Below are positions 38,349 to 48,965 of a stretch of 64,000 nucleotides of DNA, piece by piece. The notes beneath the pieces are model-generated. The model was not told the DNA's origin, searched no databases, and saw only the letters and a list, made by a program, of their open reading frames with translations. Both the position numbers and the translations under genes were made by a program. How positions within the stretch are numbered: the first letter of the stretch is position 1; every line of letters starts with the position of its first letter. The stretch is from Ignelater luminosus (taxonomy: Eukaryota > Arthropoda > Insecta > Coleoptera > Elateridae), in contig VTPC01000642.1 in assembly GCA_011009095.1 (NCBI GenBank), forward strand, positions 35,853 through 99,852, written 5' to 3'.

Positions 38349-39640
38349 ACACATCGTTCAATAAGTCCCGAGACTAACAACGAAAACAACATTTTTTTTT
38401 CAAAAATAATTTTTATTCATCAATATAATCCCCTTCTAGAGTGATACAATCTTTCCAACGCCTTTCCAACATTTCTATACCATGTTTATAGAAGGATTTA
38501 TCCTTTGCTTCAAAATAGGCTTCAGTTTCGGCAATGACCTCCTCATTCGAGCCAAATTTTTTTCCCTGGAGCATTTTTTTGAGATCAGCAAAGAGCCAGT
38601 AGTCGCTGGGGGCTAAATCTGGCGAATACGGGGGGTGGGGAAGCAAATCAAAGCCCAACTCGTAGATTTTTGCCATTGTTTTCATGGACTTGTGGCATGG
38701 TGCATTGTCTTGCTGAAAAAGGATTTTTTTCTTCTTCATATGCGGTCGTTTTGCTGCGATCTCCTCCTTCAAACGTACCAACAAGTCAATATAATAATCA
38801 CTGTTGATCGATTTACCTTTTTCCAGGTAGTCAATGCAAATGACGCCATGTGTATCCCAAAAAACAGACGCCATGACTTTGCCAGCAGATTGCTGCGTTT
38901 TTGGACGCTTTGGGGGCTTTCGCCAGCCATGCGCCACTCAGATGATTGCCGATTCGACTCCGGAGTAAAATGATGTATCCATGTTTCATCCATGGTCACG
39001 TATCGACGCAGGAAATCCTTTTTATTGCGAGTAAATAGCGATAAACAGCTCTCTGAATCGTCGATTCGTTGCTGTTTTTGTTCCATTGAAAGCAATCGCG
39101 GCACCCACTTGGAAAAAACCCTTTTCATGCTCAATTTTTCATGAAGGATTGTAAATACGCTTCCAGATGATATCTGTGTCATTTCTGCAATCTCACGGAC
39201 CTTTACTTTGCGATTTTTCATTACGATTTTGAATACTTCACTCACATTTTCCGGTGTAACGGCTTCCAAAGGCCTACCCGAACGTTCCGCATCGTTTGTG
39301 TCCGTACGACCACGTTTAAACTCAGCATACCAACGACAAATCGTTGATTTGGATGGAGAGGAGTCCGGGTAACGTTTCTCAAGCCATTGCTGGGCTTCTA
39401 CGGTGTTTTTACCCATTAAAAAACAATGTTTTATCAACACGCGAAACTCGCTTTGTTCCATTTTTCAAACAAATTACAAAGTGACTTTACTCTAACCTCG
39501 ATAACTCTGCTGTTTGTGGTCCAATCGACGTGACATTTTTACACGTTTCATGTGAAGGTTCGCACTCTAGGGAAACGTGGCTAGTTTGGTACTACTAGCA
39601 CCATCTCTGGGTTAGTCTCGGGACTTATTGAACGATGTGT
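38349..39640. mobile_element. Full-length mariner (DD34D) with perfect 30-bp TIRs
   Basis: 1292 bp between TA duplications (38347-38348 and 39641-39642). The ends are exact inverted repeats over 30 bp, beginning acacatcgttcaataagtcc and continuing cgagactaac. It interrupts the TNP2-like relic. Removing it and one TA joins GAC AAA TA|C TTT AAT in frame, which confirms the boundaries. Identical TIRs suggest recent arrival. Confidence 0.92.
38413..39461 (-). pseudogene. Mariner transposase (mellifera/Famar1-like), one frameshift
   Basis: Starts MEQSEFRVLIKHCFLMGKNT, with helix-turn-helix regions and WVPRLLSMEQKQQRIDDSES. All three catalytic acids are present: VTMDETWIHHF, FQQDNAPCHK and APSDYWLF. 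Spacing between the second and third is 34 residues (DD34D). It ends CITLEGDYIDE and a stop. The only break I see is loss of one C in a C run near 38915-38925, which shifts the frame between RMAGE and PPKRPKTQQSAGK. About 349 codons in total, the family's usual length. Resembles Famar1/mellifera-subfamily mariners by remembered sequence. Confidence 0.9.
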
Positions 39641-40901
39641 TATTTGTCATAGATTGTAGAATTCCACATTACAAATTTTGTCAAACATGTTTTCGCTACT
39701 TCAAAATATTGACTTATTAATTTTTCACTACTCAGAATAAAAACTGAACAATGAAGTAGTGAAAAATGTTCATATACATTTTTAGCAACACAGGAACGTA
39801 AAAGCGAAGGGCCAAAATATAGCAAAAAAAATCGAAATTCGGTAGCTTTCCATCTCTTAATATCTTTTAAACATCTCATTTTTCTAGGAAAATCTCTGGT
39901 AATGTATTTTCTTTTATTTTGTATTTGAATATCTATATTTCTGATAACCAGTTTCGATAATTTTACAGCCCTTGTTCCCTCAATCCAATACATCAGTAGT
40001 CGCCTTGTAGCACCTAAAAAAATTAGATGCATTGGATCCAGAACAAATTTAGTAACAAGTCCCACGTTTAGTTTCAAAAGTGGTGACTTTGCTTTAAGAT
40101 GCCCTTGAAGATCGTTTTCGTTCTGAAATTCTTCTTTTTTCGCGCTTCAAACGTTCCTACTATTGGATAAAAACGTTTTCTCTCAACGCAAAGGCTTTTA
40201 ATATGACATCGCTCGCATCCATACGTACTTGTGTGACCTTTAATTTGTTTTAAAAAAGCACGTGATGGTGCGTCGCACCTGAAAAATAGTATTTCAACCC
40301 TATATTTAATATCTGCATAATCAATGCCATTTTTAAAAATTTCCAAACATTCATCAATAAATTCTTGTATAAACATTTCGATACTTTCAGGTTTACCGGT
40401 TCCACAAAATATTGCCACGGAAAAAGGGTTAGGATTTTTTAAATTTCTGCTGCGCACCAAAATAGGTCAAAACTCGAAGGAACTACTCTTAAAAACAGGA
40501 ATTCCATCCACATTTACTTCTAATTTAATAATTGGCTCCTGCGTAAAAGTGTTATTGTTACAAACAAAACCATATTTCAACTTATCTAGTAAACCGTTTG
40601 TTAAGCCTAGATACAACATTTCGCCATTATCTAATTTAATAGTATTTACCGATCTAGGTGTACCTAAAATAGAACGAGCATCATTTTTCAAAAAAGTATA
40701 ACGTTCTTTTATTATGGAGATTAATTCATTAAGGCACTTATGCGTTATATTATTATTAAGAGCCCATTGTTTTAATCGATTGACAAATATTACGCTTGCA
40801 TTTGAATCAGCATTGTTAACAATTTCTGGAACATGCACATCTTCTGATTCACAAAAATAATTCGATTTTAAATAAATCGGAGGGTTGTTACTTTCTATGT
40901 A

Positions 40902-41785
40902 ACACATGGGCTGAAAAGTCCCAGACCTAACAAAGAAAACACGGTTTTTTTTGTTCAAAATTAGCTTTATTCATCAACGTAATTTCCATCAAGAACAACG
41001 CAATCATTCCAGCGCCGCTCTAACATTTCAATACCACTTTTGTAGAACGATTTATCTTTTGCCTCAAAATAGGACTCAGTTTCAGCGATAACCTCTTCAT
41101 TCGAGCGAAATTTCTTACCGGCAAGCATTTTTTTTAGGTCTGCGAACAGCCAGTAGTCGCTGGGAGCCAAATCTGGCGAATACGGTGGATGTGGGAGCAA
41201 TTCGAAGTTCAATTCATGTAGTTTTGCCATTGTTTTGATTGACCTGTGACACGGTGCGTTGTCTTGATGAAACAAAATTTTTTTCTTTGCCATATGCGGT
41301 CGTTTCTTTGCAATTTCGGCCTTCAAACGCTCCAATAACGCTATATAATATTCACTGTTGATGGTATTTCCCTTCTCAAGATAGTCGATGAATATTACAC
41401 CACGCACATCCCAAAATACCGAGGCCATAACCTTTCCAGCCGATTGTTGTGCTTTCGGTCGCTTTGGACGAGGTTCGCCAGTTGCTGTCCACTCAGATGA
41501 CGATCGTTTTGATTCCGGAGTGAAGTGATGGATCCATGTTTCATTCATTGTCACATATCGACGCAAAAATTCCGGTTTGTTACGTTTAAACATGGCCAAA
41601 CACTGCTCAGAAACATCAACACGTTCTTGTTTTTGGTGAACAGTGAGCAAACGCGGCACCCACTTTGAGCAGAGCTTTCTCATAGTCAAATGCCCATGCA
41701 ATATAAAGCCAACACGTTCTTTTGATATCTTTACAATGTCAGCTAACTCACGCAACTTCACTTTTCGATCATTCAAAACGTTAGT
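40902..41785 (-). mobile_element. 5'-truncated mariner at the edge of the TNP2-like relic
   Basis: The 3' end is intact: TA at 40900-40901 then acacatgggctgaaaagtcc, a TIR related to that of the mariner at 38349-39640. It runs to about 41785, where homology stops abruptly before the N-terminal DNA-binding region. No second TIR is present, so about 400 bp of its 5' end is lost, together with whatever of the TNP2-like ORF lay beyond. Confidence 0.85.
40967..41776 (-). pseudogene. Mariner transposase fragment, catalytic D replaced by N
   Basis: 269 residues of continuous open frame: NDRKVKLRELADIVKISKER, WVPRLLTVHQKQERVDVSEQ, FHQDNAPCHRS, APSDYWLF, ending CVVLDGNYVDE. The first catalytic aspartate, normally VTMDETWIHH, is asparagine (VTMNETWIHH), so even the retained catalytic domain should be inactive. 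The N-terminal third is absent. Same subfamily as the neighbour at 38413-39461, but clearly diverged from it. Confidence 0.88.
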
Positions 41786-42259
41786 ATATAATAAACGAAT
41801 ATTTTTTATACCTACACCATTTCTAAACCCTTTTTACGTTTGTTATACGTTTAATATACAAAGCAGTGTTGCTTGGGAAGTTTTCAGGAACGGCTGTTTC
41901 TAAATGTGGTCAAATTTCTTGCCTGCATAGCTCGACTTCTATCAATGTTCATTAAAATGGAATTACTAATTTCTTCTGTTTTCTGTTTGTCTGTCTGTTC
42001 TTTCTGATGTCAACAATGCTCCATTCTCTCTCTTTATCAAAAGAGTACCTCTATTTTGTTAACCCAAATTCCTCAATCGGAATCTAGCTTACTTCTCTAA
42101 ATGCGATATTTTCATTTTTTCAGACTCTTCAGAGTTTCCTTCGAAGTTTCTTAATGTCTACAAATTTATCTGCCATTCTGGTAATATGAAAAGTTGCCTT
42201 TTCTATTGTTTTTGTCATAATTGCCAGATATTGGTCTACGGTATATATATTGGTGGAGT
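41786..42259. other. Intergenic, nothing recognised
   Basis: AT-rich, no supported feature. If the TNP2-like relic originally extended this way, its N-terminus is not recognisable. Confidence 0.4.
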
Positions 42260-42500
42260 GTATCAAGTGACTTCCGAAATAGATACTCAACATTCGTTGT
42301 GACTTCCATTTTTACGTTGTCACCTCCGAAATCGGAAGTCAGTACGTTTCGCCTTGTTTTTAGCATATTTGGGTATGTATGGAAGTGACTTCGTATTGGG
42401 AGTATCTTTTGAGTTTGGCACTTAGTTGAGGTATATGCCGCTGGCGCCACCGTCGCTTTTTGTACTTTACGTAACTACCCCTTAGTGACTTCCGATATGT
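42260..42500. repeat. Cluster of gtgacttccg motifs
   Basis: agtgacttccgaaat (42264), gtgacttccattttt (42299), cacctccgaaatcggaagtc (42322), ggaagtgacttcgtat (42381) and agtgacttccgatatg (42485). The motif occurs in both orientations. Related copies appear at 46180-46375. Probably subterminal repeats of an unidentified element. Confidence 0.45.
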
Positions 42501-42559
42501 GTACTATTCGTTCTGACGTCCAAAATGTGGCAATGCTGACTGCCAGCCCTTGCCTTTGA

Positions 42560-44695
42560 ATGGGTGCGTTTAGTGAATAAGGCAGGTAGTCGGCGGTATT
42601 TTATGCTTATTCTGCTTTTTTGTTAGCACCACCTAATTCTCTGAACTATAATGTGCAGTAATGAAAACAGTTGCTGATTTTTTTTAATAATTTAATCAGA
42701 TTAGTAAATAACCCATGCCCAATTTAAAAGTCTTTATTAATATCAATTTAAGATTTACCACATTTCATTTTTAAATTTTAGAATTTTTATTAAACTTCTT
42801 TTTCAAGTACAAATATACATGAAAAAAGAGAAAATTCCACAGTGTATAAATAATTGTTCATGTACTATTAACCTATAAAATAGGTTTCCAATTTTAAGTT
42901 GATGAATAAATAACTATTAAGTAGCCACTTTATAGAAGAAACAATTGATATGAGTATAGAAATTTAAAAAAATCAAGAGCTTCGAGAGTGGTAGAGCTCT
43001 TTTTATAGGAATAAAAATATGTCAGGTTTAATTTTGCGTATTTAAATTTTGAAATAAATAAAATCTTGTGTCTAGGTATTTTAAAAGATTTAGGCTTTAT
43101 TATTTAGAGTTTATAATTAAAGATTGTAATAATATGCAAGAAAACTAATTTTATGGCATAATGTTTATTAGATAATCACGGGTAAAATATGAAAACTAAA
43201 TTAAGTTTTAGTCACTAGCTAAATATAAAGGAATATATCTATTAATTGACGAGAAAAGATTCTAGAAGGTTCATTAGTCATAAAAAAATATCCAAAAAAT
43301 AACAATATTTCTTTAAGGAATCGTGGTTTTTTCCGTGCGGCGTAAATGGTGGACGCAAAAGCCTGCCATATAATGTAAATAATCTGAATAAGTAAAACTT
43401 TTACTACCTATCGAATTCATTTTTAGTCTTTTTCAAAATTTCTATTACGTTTATTTAATTTAGTTAAATTATAACGTTAGCTTGTCAAGCTAAAATTATT
43501 ACTTCTATTAATTTTTAATTCGGTAACAGAAGGAATCTCATTCTTGTTGCAAGTCGCATTTCTACAATTTTTACGATTCTATTCAAATATCTAGGTAGGT
43601 AACCTTAAATTACTACCTGCTTTATGACACTGGTTATAATATTTATGTAAATTTTAAAATATTTCTTGCTTCGTGTGTACCATTCAGAAACTCCGTTATT
43701 TACAAATAAACCAAGAACCCAAGAACTTGCCACCCCATTCTCAGTTTAAAAATATTTTGATTCTCACAGAAAAATAAAAAGTATGAAAGGTTTTAAAATA
43801 TTAATTAAAGAGCAAGAATATTCTAAATTTGCAGCTGAATAAAAAAAAAACTGCCAATCAGGGGAGGAAGAGTCAAGATACCTTTTTTTCTAGGATATTA
43901 TCTGCCCTACAAGATCTGTATAAATATACATGAACATCTCTTTAATTTTACAAAAAACGATCGATGTTTCGTTTGGTAATAGACCTTTAATCGGGGAAAA
44001 TCACGCAGTTTTGTAGTTGATAAATTAAATTTTGACAGTGTACTTTACGAACAATCTATCAGTACTATTTTGTAGAAAATAATAATAAATAATTATAATA
44101 ATAAAAATAGTATTCCACCTATAACCTTAAATTAATTAGTCTGGCGCGTTTTGGAAATTTCAATATCATTTACAAAAGCATACACAGATAAATCGTCATA
44201 GTAACCATCTAAAGACTTAAAATCCAACCAAGAACTGTGAATTTCATTTTTCATCCAACAAATGTAGCTGTTTGTGGTTCTAGGATGATTTGTGTTTTAT
44301 AAGGTGTTTGGCATAATTAGACTTTCCTGGGTGTTTGCATTTGCATCAAACATCAAGACGTTTAAGTGCTTGGCCAATGTACACAGAACTACAAAATGAG
44401 AAGTTTAATTTGTAGATTACTGATTTTATAATAACGTGTGTTGCGTCTTTGGCATCCGATAGGGTTCTTAAATTGTTTATGCTGATTTTGAATGTTATTT
44501 CGTGTTGAACTATTTTATTTAAAACCCTAGCAATAATTTCCAAAAGATTTTCAAAATATGGTATGAATAGCTAGTTTGTAATTTTTGTGTTTGATTAAAG
44601 CACAAAACAATAGATACACTTTAAACATGATTATCAAAGACTGATAATAAACTAGCCACTTCAAAGATTTACCCGATTAACACATCATCCAAGAG
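42560..44695. other. Very AT-rich intergenic stretch
   Basis: No open frame with family resemblance and no repeat structure that I could define. Confidence 0.5.
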
Positions 44696-45770
44696 TACGA
44701 GGCCTGCTGGAAAAATGTCTGCGGTCGAGTACTTCCGATGTGTCAGCGTTGTGCCGTCACTGAAATATTTCAGTGCGTGCCCTTGTCAAATTCGAGAAAT
44801 TTGTTACTTCCAACCTATAATTCAGTTGACAGCTAAGCTAACCAGTTCTGTTTTAAAAAATGTTATTTTGTGAAAACATGGAACTCTCGTGTGAACATTT
44901 TCGAGCAATGAGTTTTTACGGTCTTCGAAGCAACTGAACACCCAAACAATGCATCTAAAGGCTTAATGCGGCTTTTGGTGAGGAAGCTCCATCCAACAGA
45001 ACTGTTTAAAATTGGTTTGCTGAGTTCCAGAGCAGACGTTCTTTTCTCGGTAATGAATTTCGTGAAGGTCGTTCATCCACGTCTGTTGTTGCCACTAACT
45101 TGATGGTGGGGTCACCTTGGGCATTGACATAAAAGCAATTTTACGAAACGTTTGCAGTAGCTGGATTCCACATAATTTGAGTGAAGCTCAAAAGAAGAAT
45201 CGTGTGAATTGGTGGAATGAACTGCTGAAGAAATTCAACCGAGGTCATTCAAATTTAGTGTACGACATTGTTACCGGTGGCGAAAGTTGGATCTACTCAT
45301 ACGAGACGGAAATTAAACAACAATCTACCGTTTGGATGTTTCAAGGCGAGTCGAAACCCACAAAAGTTGTTCGTTCACGCAGTGTTGCAAAGCAGATGAT
45401 CGCTTGTTTCTTCCGTATTTCTGAACATATGGCAATCATAGCTTTCGAGCATCGAAGAACTATGAACAGTGATTGGTACACAACAATTTGTTTGGCGTAA
45501 GCCATCGGTGAAATCAGAAAAAACAATTCAAACCAGCACATCCTTCTTCACCGTGACAATGCAAGTGGCCACACAGCTTCACCTCACAACTCTTTAACCA
45601 GTGAGAAAGTGAAATTGACGTGGCATTGTCCGTATTCGCCTGATCTAGCACCAATTCTCTCTGTTCCTGACAATCAAAAACAAGATAGGTGGTGAGCGTT
45701 AGTTTTCGTCCAAAACAGCCGTTGAGGCATTTAGGCAACTGGTTTCTAAAGTACCAGCAACTTAACACTC
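44696..45770 (+). mobile_element. Mariner remnant with 5' TIR, broken transposase
   Basis: Begins with acgaggcctgctggaaaaat, a mariner-like end. The transposase starts at 44878 (MELSCEHFRAM) and continues through LNAAFGEEAPSNRTV, NWFAEFQSRRSFLGNEFREG, SSWIPHNLSEAQKKNRVNWW and IVTGGESWIYSYETEIKQQS. It then runs QMIACFFRISEHMAIIAFEH, HRDNASGHTASPHNS and WHCPYSPDLAP. The first catalytic acid is G (VTGDESW is expected). Several frameshifts and stops, plus a gap before IPHNLS, make it dead. It belongs to the SETMAR-like insect mariners starting MEL.CEHFRA, a different group from the mariners at 15.9, 38.3 and 40.9 kb. Confidence 0.8.
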
Positions 45771-45918
45771 AAACAATGCATCTAAAGGCTTAATGCGGCT
45801 TTTGGTGAGGAAGTTCCATCGAACAGAACTGTTTAGAATTGGTTTGCTGAGTTCCAGAGCAGACGTTCTTTTCTCGGTAATGAATTTTGTGAAGGTCGTT
45901 CATCCACGTCTGCTATTA
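45765..45918 (+). repeat. Tandem duplicate of the mariner 5' coding piece
   Basis: About 150 bp starting aacactcaaacaatgcatct repeats 44938-45084 with few differences and in direct orientation, just after the transposase 3' remnant. This is an internal duplication within or next to the dead mariner. Confidence 0.85.
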
Positions 45919-47529
45919 TTACCTGTTTGTTAAACACGTCTTAACGTTTATAATGTTCTTTGTCTACAAAAAAAACCCATTTGACGCAATAGCAACACAA
46001 AATAACGTTACGTCTAACACTTTACTTTACTCTATTAAATGATCAATCACAATTGCTCCATAAACCAGTATAAACTCTTCTATCGTTTATTTTTTAAATT
46101 AAATGATAAATATTAAATGTTAGGTGATGTAGTATAAACTCACTTTAACTATACTATTTTTATGTCAACACTTCATCATCATGGAAGTGAGTCCGTGGTC
46201 CCCGTGATTGCGTAGATATAGAAATTTAAATTTGAGAAATCTTTTCTCCTCCTTTTCTGAAAACTGGATAAGGCACATTCCCCTCCGCCTATATATGGCT
46301 TTAAAGTGCTTCTAGCGCCTTCCCTTCATGTGGAAGTCAGGCCGCCCAGTCTACATAACGGAAGTCACTCCTTATCACGTATCAATATATTTTTGTCTTC
46401 TAATCGACTTTTCTACAGCAGCGAAATCTCTATCGGAGTCCATGAAGGTGTGACCTACCTACCTCGTAGAATTTATGTTCGATTTTCTTAAACACACCGG
46501 ACCTGATCAAGTAATGCCATAAGCACACAATATGGAAATTTTCATTCTGACCTCCAGCTGAATCACTCCATGCAATCAGGTGATCAGCAGCACTGCCTTG
46601 TTCTTAATATTTTCTAAAAAAGCCAAAATTGAACTACCAATTTCTTAAGGCCCACGACCTCCTTGATTTTCTCTTCATACACGAAAATAGCCTTTGCTAT
46701 TAGGCTGCTTCGTAGAAATTAAATAAATTCCTAGATTATACAGCCATACTTGTCGTAAATAGGAAGCTATGCTGTTGCAATTTTCGGCAAGCGAAGTGTT
46801 TCTGCAAATCGAAAGTAATATACAATATTATTTCATTGTGTTTTGCTATACGTCGGCCGACTTTTTGTTTCTAAAAAGCTCTTTTAAATTTTGCAATATT
46901 CACATCATTGGTTCCTACATCACATACTTTGTATGTATCGATTTGGATTTTTGTGTCTTAAATAATAAGAAGAAAGGATTTAATGTGATCTTGAACTAGA
47001 ATACGTTGTACTTCGGGAGTGGCATTGGGTCTATTACTATTAATTTTTGCTACCGTTATATATGTTCATCTAATAGGTACTTTCAGTATGTTCTTTATTA
47101 GCATCCGTGTTCGTAAGACATTCTAATCAAACAGACGTGGTCATCTGTTTTGTCTGTAGCATGTCCTAAAATGTAACCCTTCTTTTGTATGCATTCATTC
47201 CATCCATTAGAAAATCTGGTAAAGCTTTTGTCTAAGCTTTTTTTTTGATTTGTTCAGCCGGTTGTGCTGAATGGAAGTTTGTTGGTTTGCTTCAAGCGTG
47301 AACAGTGATTGCTGTTAGAATCTGAGTTTAGCAGGAGGCTGAGTATTTTTTTCAGATTTGGTTAAGACTGAGTTGTTTGGTTGTTTGAATTCAGCGTGGT
47401 GCTCTGAGTGGTTTGAATTTTGGTTATGTGTTTCTGGCTTGAGCATGTAGTGCTCATTGGAAGATTCTTGGATCAGCGTTGGATTGAGTATTGTGGTGGT
47501 TTAGCTGTGGGCTGAGTTGGATTGGTGTT
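45919..47529. other. Intergenic, no gene identified
   Basis: AT-rich. 46180-46375 carries ggaagtgagtccg, ggaagtcaggccg and cggaagtcactcc, related to the motif cluster at 42260-42500. The 46769-46999 frame (plus) has no recognised relatives. Confidence 0.4.
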
Positions 47530-48965
47530 TTGGGTTTGCTTCTGATTAGAATAATGTAGGGCCTTTCACAACTCTTTATGTTATGGCTTGTCATATGATC
47601 GAGATTTTGTGAGAAGGCAATATAAAAATGGTATTGTAAATAATAGGTTTTACCAACTCCAGGGCTTTGTAAATAAACTTCTCTCGTTGGTCAAACCTAA
47701 ACTTAAATCTGACGGCAATGCCTTGAAACACCTTCAAATCCTTGGCAACACAGTGAACTACGGAAAACTCATCTACATTTCTGTGAATAAAGTTCAACAT
47801 CTGACGAAGATTTTCAACATACTTGTCGCCGACAACTTCATTCTCGCCAAGTCTCAAATCAAACTTTAGGTCACACGGTAGTGTCGGATTTCGCGTCCGA
47901 ATAGCACTGCAACTTTGCTAAGAGTTTCCAGTTGTTGAACTGTGGTGCATTGTAGTTAGTTTGCGACATTCTTAATCAATATTTAAAATCACTGGGGCAT
48001 CGTCTTCTACATAAAGCATCAGCGTTTCGATGACGATGTCCTGCTCGATGTTGGATTTCAGAATCATATTTCTGTAACCTCTGGATTCATTCTGTGACTT
48101 GCTCTTTAGGATTCTTAGACTGCAGTAACCATCGTAGTGAGGTGTGATCAGTTCTTAGCAAGAAGTATCGACCGTACAGATATTTATGAAAATGTTTGGC
48201 GACTGCAAGCAACTCTCTTCACAAGAAGCTGTAGTTACATTCTGATTTAGACAAAACTTCCGATCTTCCACTTAAGGCAGAACATGTTCTATTCCAAAAT
48301 TACTTGAGTTGGTGTCTAACACAAAGCGTTGTCTCATTGTTAAATAACGTAGAACCGGGGAAGCTACTAAAGCCTGCTTGAGAGCGTTGAAGGCTTGTTT
48401 GCAGCCATCGTCCCTTCGAGAGCTTTTGCTCTTTTCTGTCAATCTTGTTAGGAGCTTTGCAATAACCGCAACCGCGAAAATGTCGTATCTCGTGCTTGTC
48501 CTTCAGTTGCATATTCTTGAACTGTGAGTATCTTAGCAGGATTGGCCACTACTTCATTTTCTGATACCAGATGACCGAGATATTTAACTTGCTTTTGGAA
48601 CAGATTACATCATTTTTGGTTCAACTGTAGATTAGGACTACTTAGTTTCAGAAATACCACTTACAGATTCTTCAGATGTTCATCGAACGTTTGGCCCATT
48701 ACAATAACATCGTACAAATAGATCAATCGGGTTTTCCAAGGCAGACTCCATTAATCTCTCTAACGTTGCAGGAGCATTACATAGGCCGAATGGCGTAACT
48801 GTAAATTGCATAGACCAGACCCCATAATAAAAGCAGTTTTTTCATGATGCTGAGGCTCTCATCTATACCCTATCATTAACCACTTTATATCCAGAGTGGA
48901 AAACTATTTAGCACCAGAGAAAGATTTTTATCTATCCGAGCCATGATTTTATTCTGTTGTTGGTG
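47530..48965 (-). mobile_element. Gypsy LTR retrotransposon fossil: RT, RNase H and a macro-domain-like segment
   Basis: Minus strand, high to low: reverse transcriptase (TPFGLCNAPAT, about 48770-48800), RNase H (RELLAVAKHFHKYLYGRYFL, LLRTDHTSLRWLL, about 48110-48230), then a distinct segment at about 47540-47857. That segment reads VDEFSVVHCVAKDLKV and GIAVRFKFRF, like the start of OARD1/TARG1-type macro domains, which remove ADP-ribose. Whether the macro-like piece belongs to the element or merely abuts it is not certain. Broken; no LTRs or integrase recognised. Confidence 0.7.

Larger units (their letters stand above)
37773..40900 (-). mobile_element. TNP2-like (CMC/EnSpm-type) transposase relic with nested mariner
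   Basis: Read from high to low coordinates: RSILGTPRSVNTIKLDNGEM and KLEVNVDGIPVFKSSSFEF, then RSRNLKNPNPFSVAIFCGTG, CDAPSRAFLKQIKGHTSTYG and CERCHIKSLC, then VLDPMHLIFLGATRRLLMYW and IKRWKATEFRFFLLYFGPSL. After the mariner come NVHSLIHISDDVQAYGDLSN, CFVFENYLGKLKRLIRGKNL, and so on to a stop at 37773. This is the widespread animal transposase with a TNP2/DUF4218-like layout. Breaks: one TGA replaces the W expected after SSSFEF (near 40465), and a single-base deletion lies near 40105. The mariner at 38349-39640 interrupts it; otherwise the frame is well preserved, so it is recently dead. The N-terminus is cut at 40901 by another mariner. Confidence 0.65.

Noticed and set aside
47588-47869. Plus-strand 93-residue ORF as a gene
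   Set aside because: It is antisense to the macro-domain-like frame, which has the family resemblance.
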